A stretch of 64,000 bases of DNA from Saprospiraceae bacterium (GCA_028285545.1 JANQPA010000089.1:47672-111671); one strand, 5' to 3'; positions 53,832-61,720 are shown, numbered from the stretch's first letter. Translations and numbers: made by a program. The notes: generated by a model not told the origin, from the letters alone.

Positions 53832-55628
53832 ATGTGTGGAATTTTTGGACAATTTAGTACAACAGAACCTTTAGATAAGGAACGATTTAATCAAAAAAGA
53901 GATACCTTAAGTCATAGAGGCCCGGATGGGGCGAACTCCTGGTTTAGTGAAGATGGAAAAAGGGGAATTGGTTTTCGAAGACTCAGCTTTTTAGATCTTT
54001 CAGAAAGAGGCATGCAACCCATGTCGAACGAAGCAGGTGACTTATGGTTGACCTTCAACGGAGAAATTTATAACTATCTGGAAATCAAAAAGATACTTGT
54101 CGAAAAAGGACATCATTTTAAATCTAAAACTGATTCGGAAGTAATCATTCATGGTTATGAAGAATGGGGAGTGGAGGTATTACAAAAGTTAAAAGGGATG
54201 TTTGCATTTGGGCTTTGGGATGAGAAGAACAAACGACTTTTCCTGGCCAGAGATCGCTTTGGCATCAAACCTCTCTATTATGCCTGGCATGAAGATTGCT
54301 TTTATTTTGCCTCAGAATTAAAGGCTATTGTCAAATATGAATCCAAAGCTTTTTCGGTTAACTGGACAGGGATCAGTCAGTATTTAAGTTATCGATTTAT
54401 CCCTAGCCCAAACACCATATGGCAGGAGTGTCATAAACTTCCACCGGCTCATTATTTAATACTGGAACAAGAAGATTTTTCTAAGCCAGACATTACTGAT
54501 AAAGCCCAAGAATATTGGAACTTGTCCTATAAAAAGCAACAGCCCTCTACGACCGAAGCCATTGAAAACGTAAATCACTTAATTCGCCATTCTGTTAATA
54601 CACATTTGCGATCTGATGTACCCATCGGTTCTTTTTTAAGTGGAGGATATGATAGCAGTGCACTAGTCTATTATATGACTCAATTTGATCAGCAACCCAG
54701 TACTTTTTCAATAGGTTTTGATAACTGGCCGGAGAGCGAGCACCAGTACGCTGAGATGGTGGCAGAACACCTTAAAGTTCCTTTTTTCAAAACCATTGTA
54801 GGTAGCGAACAATTGGGACTTTTGGACAAACTAGTTTATCATTATGATGAGCCCATTGCTGATATTTCAATTATTCCAACTTACATGGTTAGTCAATTGG
54901 CCAGCCAGCAAAATAAGGCCGTTTTTTCAGGTGAAGGAGCTGATGAAATGTTTGGTGGTTATTGGTGGCAAAAAGCTATTGCAAACCTTTCCACATGGCA
55001 GGTTTGGTGGCAAAAACTACGAGCTAATGCAGGGGTACAACCAGATTTTTTTGTAGAAAAATATGCCCAAGCCATGTCCATGGGTAGATACACTAGTGAA
55101 AACCTACCCTCTTTATTACATCCTGACTTACAACCCAGCATACCCGAATATGCAGATGAATTTTATGCTTACCACTATCGCAAAGAATGGCCTCCGGTAA
55201 AAAGTTTTCAGTATATGGACGCCAAATCTTTTATGGCAGAATTGGTTTTGGTAAAAATAGATCGAGCCAGCATGGCAAATTCTCTGGAAGTAAGAGTTCC
55301 TTTTTTGGACCACGAATTATTTGATTACGTATTTAATTTAACTCCAGCTTCTTTTTTCCGAAAAAATCAGACTAAATTTTTATTAAAAGAAAACATTAAA
55401 TCAGCCTTACCTAATCAAATTCTAAAACGTTCAAAGCAAGGATTTGTGGGTCCGGATAAATATTATATGGATATAGATTGGTATGCTGGAGAATTGCGAG
55501 GCGGTGTCCTCATCGATAATAACATCATACAAGCTAATGCCCTGGAAATATTAATTTCTGAAAAAAAGCATTGGGAGTTATGGAAATTAGTAGTTTTGGA
55601 GAAATGGTGGCAAACCTGGGTATCATAA
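53832..55628 (+). CDS. asnB: Asparagine synthase (glutamine-hydrolysing) family protein
   Basis: 598 residues. The N-terminal glutaminase begins MCGIFGQF with the catalytic Cys2 and has LSHRGPDG and WLTFNGEIYNY. The synthetase part has the PP-loop GSFLSGGYDSSALVYYM (near 270) and GEGADEMFGGY (near 375), then VRVPFLDHELFDYV. All catalytic parts are present. It moves ammonia from glutamine to an acyl-adenylate. Given its place between a prenyltransferase gene and a radical SAM gene inside a glycan island, it may amidate a sugar acid or another carboxylate rather than aspartate; homologues in O-antigen loci do this. Start fixed by Cys2. Confidence 0.92.
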   Translation: MCGIFGQFSTTEPLDKERFNQKRDTLSHRGPDGANSWFSEDGKRGIGFRRLSFLDLSERGMQPMSNEAGDLWLTFNGEIYNYLEIKKILVEKGHHFKSKTDSEVIIHGYEEWGVEVLQKLKGMFAFGLWDEKNKRLFLARDRFGIKPLYYAWHEDCFYFASELKAIVKYESKAFSVNWTGISQYLSYRFIPSPNTIWQECHKLPPAHYLILEQEDFSKPDITDKAQEYWNLSYKKQQPSTTEAIENVNHLIRHSVNTHLRSDVPIGSFLSGGYDSSALVYYMTQFDQQPSTFSIGFDNWPESEHQYAEMVAEHLKVPFFKTIVGSEQLGLLDKLVYHYDEPIADISIIPTYMVSQLASQQNKAVFSGEGADEMFGGYWWQKAIANLSTWQVWWQKLRANAGVQPDFFVEKYAQAMSMGRYTSENLPSLLHPDLQPSIPEYADEFYAYHYRKEWPPVKSFQYMDAKSFMAELVLVKIDRASMANSLEVRVPFLDHELFDYVFNLTPASFFRKNQTKFLLKENIKSALPNQILKRSKQGFVGPDKYYMDIDWYAGELRGGVLIDNNIIQANALEILISEKKHWELWKLVVLEKWWQTWVS

Positions 55629-55646
55629 GTTTTTAATACAGCAGAG

Positions 55647-57080
55647 ATGAAAAATATTTTTAGACAATTTTCAATCAAAAAAAACAAGACCAATTATTTT
55701 CCTCTTGATAAAGAGATTGTGAAGGCTTATCAGGCATTCCGGCCCCAGGGCAAGCAAAAATATCTCTGTATGGCCCCTTTTAAAAGCTTATATTTTGGTC
55801 ATTTTGGTAAAGTTAGCGTTTGCTGTTACAATCGGTCCTACATAGTGGGCACTTATCCTGATCAGAGCATCAAAGAAATTTGGTTTGGGGAAAAACTTGA
55901 TGTTTTAAGAGATTTTATCAAACATAATGATCTGAGTTTGGGATGTAAAGGTTGTTATCACCATCTAAAAGCAGGCAATTTCGATGCAGCAAAGCCACAT
56001 GGATTTGATTTTTTAAAGAAAAATAAAAATCGTTTTCCCTCCTCAATGGAATTTGAGTTGAGCAACACCTGTAACCTTGAATGCATTATGTGTAATGGCG
56101 ATTTTTCCTCTTCCATTAGAAAAAACCGAGAGAAAAAACCGCCTATACCTAGTAGTTATGATCAATCATTCGTCCAACAGCTTAAAGAATTCATCCCTTA
56201 TTTGGAACAAGCTAGTTTTTATGGTGGAGAGCCTTTCTTAGTAGACATTTATTACGACATCTGGGAACAAATGGCCAATCTTAATCCAGATATTAATATC
56301 ATGGTTCAAACCAATGCCACCATTTTAAACCAAAAAGTGAAAAGGCTATTGGAAAGAACAAAATTTACCGTTAATGTGTCTATTGATTCCCTTCAAAAGG
56401 AGAATTATGAATACATCCGTAAAAATGCACGTTTTGAAAAGGTGATGGAAAACATCAAATACTTTAGAGAATATTGCCAAAGAAAAGGCACTAATTTTTT
56501 CATTTCAGCCTGTGCCATGCCACAAAACTGGCAAGAATTTCCAGATTTCATCCGATTCTGTAATCAAATCAATACTCAGGTTTATTTTCATCATGTGCTC
56601 AATCCTAACAGCAATGCCTTAGCTATGCTCAGTGCTTCTGAATTGACAAGCATTTATACGGAATTAGAAAAAAATGACTTTCCTGAGAATACCGATATCG
56701 AAAAAAAGAACAAGGAACATTATCTAGGCCTAGTTCAACAAATACGGTATTGGGCAGAAAAAGCCATAGCAAGAGAAAAGATAGCAGAATTGAACTATAC
56801 CTCACCCATAATAAGCATTGAAGACCTGAGAGAGCATCTCATTCACTTTGTCCAAAACCTAGACATCACCGAAAAAAACAAAAAAGTCAAAATAGAATTA
56901 TTAAAATCCAAATTTAAAGCCATCATTAAGGCAATGGGGCAAAATACGAATATTGAAAAACTGACTGGCCACTTGGACTTTAAGGAGACTATTGTTCTAC
57001 AACATCTATGTAAAACCGTCATCGAAATGCCTGTTTCAGCTATCCTGAATCTGGCTGAGCGCAAGACCCAGGAAATTTAA
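55647..57080 (+). CDS. Radical SAM protein with an N-terminal SPASM-like cysteine domain
   Basis: 477 residues. The radical SAM cluster motif CNLECIMC (Cys142, Cys146, Cys149) starts a TIM-barrel with SFYGGEPFLVD and MVQTNATILNQKV. Before it lies a separate cysteine-rich segment at 40-105: LCMAPFKSLYFGHFGKVSVCC, SIKEIWFGEKLDVLRDF and GCKGCYHHL. Its pattern is that of the SPASM/twitch auxiliary cluster domain, normally found after the barrel. It starts 18 bases after the asparagine synthase gene. The family cleaves SAM to start radical chemistry; the substrate may be a sugar, lipid or peptide. The last 130 residues are helical and charged, with no further cysteine cluster obvious. Confidence 0.88.
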   Translation: MKNIFRQFSIKKNKTNYFPLDKEIVKAYQAFRPQGKQKYLCMAPFKSLYFGHFGKVSVCCYNRSYIVGTYPDQSIKEIWFGEKLDVLRDFIKHNDLSLGCKGCYHHLKAGNFDAAKPHGFDFLKKNKNRFPSSMEFELSNTCNLECIMCNGDFSSSIRKNREKKPPIPSSYDQSFVQQLKEFIPYLEQASFYGGEPFLVDIYYDIWEQMANLNPDINIMVQTNATILNQKVKRLLERTKFTVNVSIDSLQKENYEYIRKNARFEKVMENIKYFREYCQRKGTNFFISACAMPQNWQEFPDFIRFCNQINTQVYFHHVLNPNSNALAMLSASELTSIYTELEKNDFPENTDIEKKNKEHYLGLVQQIRYWAEKAIAREKIAELNYTSPIISIEDLREHLIHFVQNLDITEKNKKVKIELLKSKFKAIIKAMGQNTNIEKLTGHLDFKETIVLQHLCKTVIEMPVSAILNLAERKTQEI

Positions 57081-57130
57081 TTTTTTTAGGTGATCAATTT
57101 TTTCAAACATCAAACAAGCCCAAATAGAGG

Positions 57131-58579
57131 ATGAATAAGAACAGGAAGGAATGCTTTGTTTTTGTTGTTTGTGGTGCCAAAGAACACATCAATACCCTTA
57201 ATTATTCTCTTCAATTTCTCAAACATTTTTCGCAAAAGGAAATTATCATTGTTACCGATCTAAAACGAAATGAAATAGCCATCGAGCATAATCAAATCAT
57301 CGATATTACAACAAATTCTTCCTTTGATAACCACCAGGCCTCTATTTATCTAAAAACCAATCTACATCAAATACTTCCTCTGGAAAATCATTTGTATTGT
57401 TATTTAGATACAGATGTTATAGCCGTATCTGAGCAGGTAGATGAGATTTTTGGCCAATTCCGCTCACCAATTATTTTTTGCACGGATCACTGCAAAATGA
57501 TGTATTTCAGCCCCAGTGCAGTATACGACTTGAGATATGATGAAATTGCCGCCAAACAACAACGCTTATACAAGCTTTATGATGATTTCTACCTGGAAGC
57601 GGTAAAAAATGAGGAAATTCCAGTTGAGCACTTAAAAAATTTCAAAAAAATAAAGGAAGGGTTTAATAGAAATCGCCCTTTCTATGATCAATCTATTTCC
57701 AGGATTTTATATGCAGAAGCAGGTATAAAAAAAATTGTCAAACTATTTAAAGTTCTTGTAGCCAGGATTCTTTTCCACCTAATTGCCAAACCGACTCTAT
57801 TATCTTCTCTTTTTTCAGGGCTATTCTTCTCTTTTCAGAAAAAAATGAAGGGTACCTTTTTTCAAAAATGGAAAAAACAATCCTCTATTTTTTATAATAA
57901 AAGATTGGAATATCTTCATCGGCGCATTTATAAGGCGCCTTTTAAGTTCAGCAATTTTGTACGAGAATTCCATTATGAATATGATGAGAAGGAATACAAA
58001 TGGTATGATCTGGAAAAAAACTTGCTTTATGAAGAAAATCTGATCATCAAAAGAGTAGAAGAAGCTTCCGAATTCAGGTGGGATTTTAAAAGAGGCATCT
58101 GGTTGGATGCTAAGGGTAACAGTCTAAAATTTAAACCTGGATCTGATAAATTACGGCAGTTGATCAAAAAGAAATTTGATCTGCATATTACAGAAACCAA
58201 TTGGCAGCATTGGAATGGAGGCGTCTTTTTATTTAATAAAGAGTCTTCTGATTTTTTAGAACAATGGCATCAATGGACCATGGCCATTTTTCAAGACCCT
58301 CAATGGAAAACCAGGGATCAGGGGACCCTCATTGCTACTGCCTGGAAATTTGGTCTTCAAAACCACCCTACTCTAGCAATTGTATACAATTTTATTGCCG
58401 ATTATTTTCATCAAAGTATGCAGTATAAAGGCAACTTCATTTTTGATTTGGATAAGGAAAGAACCAATATTCAGCCTCATTTTCTTCACATATACCATCA
58501 TTTTGGCGACAGAAGCTGGGAATTATGGCAGGATATAGAAAAATTAGGAGAAATACATAACATTGTGTTTACTGTCTAG
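57131..58579 (+). CDS. GT-A-fold glycosyltransferase-like protein
   Basis: 482 residues. The N-terminal strand CFVFVVCGAKEHINTLNYSL and the motif YCYLDTDVIAVSEQVDE (Asp93-Thr-Asp95) fit a DXD nucleotide-sugar binding site. The C-terminal part has WNGGVFLFNKESSDFLEQW and RDQGTLIATAW, blocks that in GT8-like transferases line the acceptor site. Between them (about 165-330) is a basic, Phe/Lys-rich insertion that I do not recognise and that could bind membranes. It lies 50 bases after the radical SAM gene. It probably adds a sugar to the island's product. Overlaps the convergent gene by 11 bases at its end. Confidence 0.75.
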   Translation: MNKNRKECFVFVVCGAKEHINTLNYSLQFLKHFSQKEIIIVTDLKRNEIAIEHNQIIDITTNSSFDNHQASIYLKTNLHQILPLENHLYCYLDTDVIAVSEQVDEIFGQFRSPIIFCTDHCKMMYFSPSAVYDLRYDEIAAKQQRLYKLYDDFYLEAVKNEEIPVEHLKNFKKIKEGFNRNRPFYDQSISRILYAEAGIKKIVKLFKVLVARILFHLIAKPTLLSSLFSGLFFSFQKKMKGTFFQKWKKQSSIFYNKRLEYLHRRIYKAPFKFSNFVREFHYEYDEKEYKWYDLEKNLLYEENLIIKRVEEASEFRWDFKRGIWLDAKGNSLKFKPGSDKLRQLIKKKFDLHITETNWQHWNGGVFLFNKESSDFLEQWHQWTMAIFQDPQWKTRDQGTLIATAWKFGLQNHPTLAIVYNFIADYFHQSMQYKGNFIFDLDKERTNIQPHFLHIYHHFGDRSWELWQDIEKLGEIHNIVFTV

Positions 58580-59243
58580 AAACAGGTATCAAAAACCCCA
58601 GATTAAAGCTTTTACCCTCATTATAAATCTCTGCCTCTCCTTTTGGAAACAGATCCTTCATCCCCAAATAATACCGGAATTCAACAAATATTTTTTTGTT
58701 ATTGGAAATGTCTTTTTCCAGCCCAAGGCCAAGATTCATTCCAATATCCCATCCCAAAACTTCAATATCCTCTAATACGATCTTTTGGTTAAGCAATTGT
58801 CCATTTTCTTTCCACAGGGTAGAATAGGCCGCCATGGCGTATCCAATTTTAGGGCCAACTACTGCAAACAAATTTGCTCCGGGAATATTCAATTTTAATT
58901 TGATCAAAAAGGGAATCTCGATATAAGATATGATGGGGCGGATGTAATTACTGTTTTGAGGTAAAAGCTGTAGCAAGCCTACATTTTCTCGTTTTACATA
59001 AATTAATTCTGTTTGCCAGGAATAGAAGTCTGTTTTTTTCCATTCAATAATCCCCGCCGCCCGAAAATCTACCTGATCATACAAATCTGCACCACCACTT
59101 AGTCCAAAATAAGTTTGTGCATGGGTATGATTAGATATAAAAACCAGGGCACAACACAACAAAAACAAACGAATATGATAAAAATAAATAGATAAAACAT
59201 GAAATGGTTCAGTAAATAGGTTTAATCGGTCAATTTTATTCAT
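58569..59243 (-). CDS. Outer-membrane beta-barrel protein (PorT-family-like)
   Basis: 224 residues. The N-terminus is long but ends in a signal peptide (RLFLLCCALVFISNHTHAQ, cut near residue 43). The mature part is alternating beta strands: YFGLSGGADLYDQVDFRAAG, WQTELIYVKRENVG, YIEIPFLIKLKLNIPGANLFAVVGPKIGYAM, DIGMNLGLGLEKD and VEFRYYLGMKDLF. This is the pattern of the outer membrane beta-barrel family typical of Bacteroidota (PorT/OmpA-like small barrels). The start ATG 59243 places the signal peptide 20 residues in; a shorter start is possible but no closer ATG is in frame. Likely independent of the island. Confidence 0.8.
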   Translation of the reverse strand: MNKIDRLNLFTEPFHVLSIYFYHIRLFLLCCALVFISNHTHAQTYFGLSGGADLYDQVDFRAAGIIEWKKTDFYSWQTELIYVKRENVGLLQLLPQNSNYIRPIISYIEIPFLIKLKLNIPGANLFAVVGPKIGYAMAAYSTLWKENGQLLNQKIVLEDIEVLGWDIGMNLGLGLEKDISNNKKIFVEFRYYLGMKDLFPKGEAEIYNEGKSFNLGFLIPVSRQ

Positions 59244-59310
59244 GAGTTTTGGATCAAAAGCGGGTGTAATGTGAGTCTATTAAATCAGAACGGGAAAATT
59301 GGAAAGCTAG

Positions 59311-59461
59311 TGTATGAATGTGCAAATTTTAAGATGAGCAGATGTGCAAATTGGTAAATGTGCATATTAGCAGATAAGTAAATGTCTTGGATTATTCATC
59401 TGTCTATTTACAAATCTCCTAATTTTCACATCTGCACATCTACTCATTTGCATATTTACAC
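59311..59461. repeat. Period-8 hairpin made of two long degenerate octamer arrays
   Basis: The left array, nine units from 59311 to 59382: TGTATGAA, TGTGCAAA, TTTTAAGA, TGAGCAGA, TGTGCAAA, TTGGTAAA, TGTGCATA, TTAGCAGA, TAAGTAAA. The right array, eight units from 59398 to 59461: ATCTGTCT, ATTTACAA, ATCTCCTA, ATTTTCAC, ATCTGCAC, ATCTACTC, ATTTGCAT, ATTTACAC. The right array is the reverse-complement style of the left (for example TGTGCAGAT against ATCTGCACA), so a stem of about 60 bp can form. The right array includes the stop codon of the RelE/ParE-like gene. Confidence 0.85.
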
Positions 59462-59746
59462 ATCGAAGCAAAGCTCCACAATAACCACCCTATTCAGATC
59501 CGTGTCCACCCAAAAGATGGCTTTGATCCGGCCAATAGTGAAGTATTGAAAAGCGAAGGGATCTTCACTGATCTCATAATCTATGGGGAAATCAAAAGGG
59601 TTTTTTCGCAATACCGGCATCATTCTGTTCAAAGCTTTAAAAACAGAATAATGTCTAAAAGGGATAAATCTTTGGTAGTCCAGGTATTGTGTTAAACGCT
59701 TATGAGCCCATGGTGTAAATACGATTTGAAAGGTATTTTTGCTCAT
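59456..59746 (-). CDS. RelE/ParE-like small protein (possible toxin)
   Basis: 96 residues, basic. The layout fits the RelE/ParE barrel: strand FQIVFTPWAHKRL, helices with FRHYSVFKALNRMMPVLRKNP, then strands AFQYFTIGRIKAIFWVD and VVIVELCFDV. The segment LRKNPFDFPIDYEI recalls the L..NP block of ParE/RelE. No catalytic residues can be assigned with confidence. It overlaps the upstream gene by 47 bases, so translation is coupled. Its last codons lie in an octamer repeat array, so the C-terminus could vary if the array changes length. Alternatively an uncharacterised non-toxic relative. Confidence 0.5.
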   Translation of the reverse strand: MSKNTFQIVFTPWAHKRLTQYLDYQRFIPFRHYSVFKALNRMMPVLRKNPFDFPIDYEISEDPFAFQYFTIGRIKAIFWVDTDLNRVVIVELCFDV

Positions 59747-59987
59747 TAAAATGTCGAATTACTGTTTCCTCCTCAATAAATTCTCCTTCCTGTACTTTTT
59801 CCAAGTGTTCACTGTAAAGTAATCGAACGATGTTGGCTCGTAGAGGGAACCCTTCCCAGTCGAAGCCAATGATTTCACCAGCCTGGTCTTGGTTTAAAAG
59901 GTGCCCAAACTGAGCGAATAAAGGATGATCTAATTCTTCCAAATAAGGATCATTTTTTAGGACATTTTGGAATGGATTTGATTTCAT
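59700..59987 (-). CDS. Small acidic protein, possible antitoxin partner
   Basis: 95 residues from ATG 59987; an upstream TTG would add 19 residues and is less likely. The protein is acidic (PYLEELDHPLFAQFGHLLNQ, FIEEETVIRHFNEQKYLSNR) and ends inside the downstream RelE/ParE-like gene. Order, size and overlap are those of an antitoxin-toxin pair, but no DNA-binding motif (MetJ/Arc, HTH or Phd) can be seen. Not recognised otherwise. Confidence 0.45.
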   Translation of the reverse strand: MKSNPFQNVLKNDPYLEELDHPLFAQFGHLLNQDQAGEIIGFDWEGFPLRANIVRLLYSEHLEKVQEGEFIEEETVIRHFNEQKYLSNRIYTMGS

Positions 59988-60061
59988 GATTTTGGGTTTA
60001 GTTTCAATATAATTAACCCAAATCCAGTCAAAATAATTCCCCAAAAAGAGCTTTTTTTTGA

Positions 60062-61132
60062 TTATTTTATGTTAAAAACTGCGGTTTTTACACGCCTTAG
60101 AAGGCGACCACTTTTTGAATAACTCTCAAGTATTAGTGCCTTTGTGTCAGGAATTTCAAATACTTCTTCCATATTTCGAATACAACCATAGGGAACGGCT
60201 CGATCCTCTAAAATTTTTGCAATTTGCTGGCGATCCTTTTTTTGAAAATATTTTTGCAAGGACTGTCCCAAAAGTTCTCGGTTTGCTACTCGTTCAGTAT
60301 TCCGGGCAAAACGTTCATCCTGGATAAGCTCTGAACAATCTAAAGCCAGGCATAGTTCCTTAAACTGGCGTTCTGTTCCGGCAGCAATTACCACATATTT
60401 TTGGTCTTTACAAGCAAAAATATCTCCGTAGGGAGCAATGTTAGGATGGGCACTGCCCATGGCGGTGGGGATATGCCCTGCGATCAGCCAATTGGTGGCC
60501 TGATTGGCCAGAGAAGCTACTGCTGCAGCCAGCAGGGAAGTGCTTACCAAACTCCCCTCCCCTGTTCGTTCTTTTTTCAGCAGGGCCAATAATATTCCTT
60601 CTTTTAATTGATGAGCAGCCAGGAGGTCGATTAATGCCACTGGCATTTTTACTGGTAATCGGCCTGGTTCTCCGGTCATAAATAAAAATCCGGCCTCTGC
60701 CTGCAAGACCACATCAAAAGCTGGTCGAGCATTTCCTTTGCCAAAAGCATATAATTGGGCATAAATAATACCTGGATTAATTTGTTGTAAAAACTCATAA
60801 TCCATCCGCATCCGAAGGGCTGATTTTTCTTTGAAATTGCTGATCACGATATCTGCATCCTTTACCCATTCATGTACTTTATCCTGATCGGCCTCCTGGG
60901 AAAGATCCAGCATTTCCACTTTCTTACCCCAGTTGATACTAGCATAATAGGCAGAGATTTCATCCTTTGCTTCCTGAGGTAGCTTCCACTTGCGGGTAAT
61001 GTCTCCTCCGGTGGTCTTATTTTCCACTTTAATCACTTCGGCTCCCAATTCTGCAAAAAACATGCCCACCGCTGGCCCTGCCAAAACAGAAGAAAGCTCT
61101 ATTACTTTTAAATCCTTAAAAAAATCCTTCAT
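60062..61132 (-). CDS. CaiB/BaiF-family CoA-transferase (class III)
   Basis: 356 residues from ATG 61132. N-terminal LKVIELSSVLAGPAVGMFFAELGAEVIKVE is the family signature. The catalytic Asp is Asp169 in PVALIDLLAAH, the same residue number as in formyl-CoA transferase, followed by LLALLKKERTGEGSLVSTSLL. The C-terminal part VPYGCIRNMEEVF, ending DTKALILES, completes the small domain. It moves CoA between two carboxylic acids in the cytoplasm through an aspartyl-CoA intermediate. The length is at the short end (usual 360-400), with the N-terminal GlyGly loop region shortened. Stands alone; acid substrates unknown. Confidence 0.9.
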   Translation of the reverse strand: MKDFFKDLKVIELSSVLAGPAVGMFFAELGAEVIKVENKTTGGDITRKWKLPQEAKDEISAYYASINWGKKVEMLDLSQEADQDKVHEWVKDADIVISNFKEKSALRMRMDYEFLQQINPGIIYAQLYAFGKGNARPAFDVVLQAEAGFLFMTGEPGRLPVKMPVALIDLLAAHQLKEGILLALLKKERTGEGSLVSTSLLAAAVASLANQATNWLIAGHIPTAMGSAHPNIAPYGDIFACKDQKYVVIAAGTERQFKELCLALDCSELIQDERFARNTERVANRELLGQSLQKYFQKKDRQQIAKILEDRAVPYGCIRNMEEVFEIPDTKALILESYSKSGRLLRRVKTAVFNIK

Positions 61133-61160
61133 TATCAATTATTTTAACATTCAAATCCCA

Positions 61161-61223
61161 TTACTCTATACTCACTACCCAATACTATAAAAGTCTTTCT
61201 ACTTTATACCATCTACATTCTAC
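61161..61223. repeat. Two period-7 arrays upstream of the CoA-transferase
   Basis: TTACTCT / ATACTCA / CTACCCA / ATACTAT (61161-61188) and TTTCTAC / TTTATAC / CATCTAC / ATTCTAC (61196-61223). The first uses the same word as the array at 15471; the second the same word as the right arm at 15675. Both arrays have the same orientation, so no hairpin is made here. Confidence 0.8.
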
Positions 61224-61259
61224 TAATTTTATGAAATAAAAAAAAAGTTCATATATTCT

Positions 61260-61290
61260 TTTGCTCTGCCAAAAGAAAAAACTATCTTTA
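61260..61290 (+). promoter_or_regulatory. Bacteroidota-type promoter in a gene-free region
   Basis: TTTG at 61260-61263, exactly 19 bases, then TATCTTTA at 61283-61290, fitting TTTG-N19-TAnnTTTG except for the last base. The expected start point is near 61297. The next protein start is 500 bases away with a terminator in between, so the promoter probably serves a non-coding or leader RNA. Confidence 0.55.
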
Positions 61291-61296
61291 GTGCAA

Positions 61297-61587
61297 GAAC
61301 ATGAACACACGACAATTAAAATGAGCAAATGCTCATTTTAAATTGCTGAAATTACTTATAATCCCTTTTTTACAATTATAATCTTAATTCCATGAACAAG
61401 AACAAAAAAAATCAAAGAAACGATCTATCTATCACATCGGTTAAATCTATTCAAACCGCTCCCCCTTAGATAGATTCTTATCGCTCCGGTTTTTTATTGA
61501 AAAATGCCGGAATCTGAAACAAAAGTAGATGTAATAGAATCTACAAAAAATGATGAGCAGGTCGATTGGCCAGCTCATTGTTTTTTT
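61297..61587 (+). ncRNA. Candidate structured non-coding RNA (promoter to terminator, about 290 nt)
   Basis: Bounded by the promoter at 61260-61290 and the terminator at 61553-61587. Inside are a perfect palindrome TTAAAATGAGCA-AA-TGCTCATTTTAA (61316-61341); pairing of ATCTATCT (about 61422) with AGATAGAT (about 61467); a stem AGATTC...GAATCT with an inner CCGG...CCGG around 61466-61514; and GTAGAT...ATCTAC (61525-61544). The only frame inside is 25 codons (61392-61469, MNKNKKNQRNDLSITSVKSI and five more residues). It could be a small regulatory RNA or a terminated leader of the beta-helix adhesin gene. It does not match 6S, SRP or RNase P signatures that I know. Confidence 0.5.
61553..61587 (+). 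terminator. Rho-independent terminator of the candidate RNA
   Basis: The stem ATGAGC-(A)-GG with CC-(A)-GCTCAT around a short loop, followed by TGTTTTTTT at 61579-61587. Confidence 0.75.
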
Positions 61588-61660
61588 ATGCCAAGTTAAT
61601 CTCTCCAATCATTAAATTTCCCTACCTTTAAAAGGTTTTAGACGACCTTAATACAATGCA

Positions 61661-61704
61661 TTTACATATATTCAAAAAAAAGCATTTTATTGAATATATG
61701 TAAA
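61661..61704. repeat. 15-bp inverted repeat upstream of the beta-helix adhesin gene
   Basis: TTTACATATATTCAA (61661-61675) and TTGAATATATGTAAA (61690-61704) are perfect reverse complements separated by 14 bases. They lie about 95-138 bases before the start codon and could form an operator or a leader hairpin. Confidence 0.6.
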
Positions 61705-61720
61705 CAATTGATTGCTATTA

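Noticed and set aside
59988..60044. TTG-started extension of the putative antitoxin
   Set aside because: An ATG at 59987 is available and the extension looks like non-coding AT-rich sequence.
61392..61469. 25-codon plus-strand frame in the candidate RNA
   Set aside because: Too short and Lys/Asn-rich, with no clear ribosome-binding site; no codon run pointing to an amino-acid attenuator.
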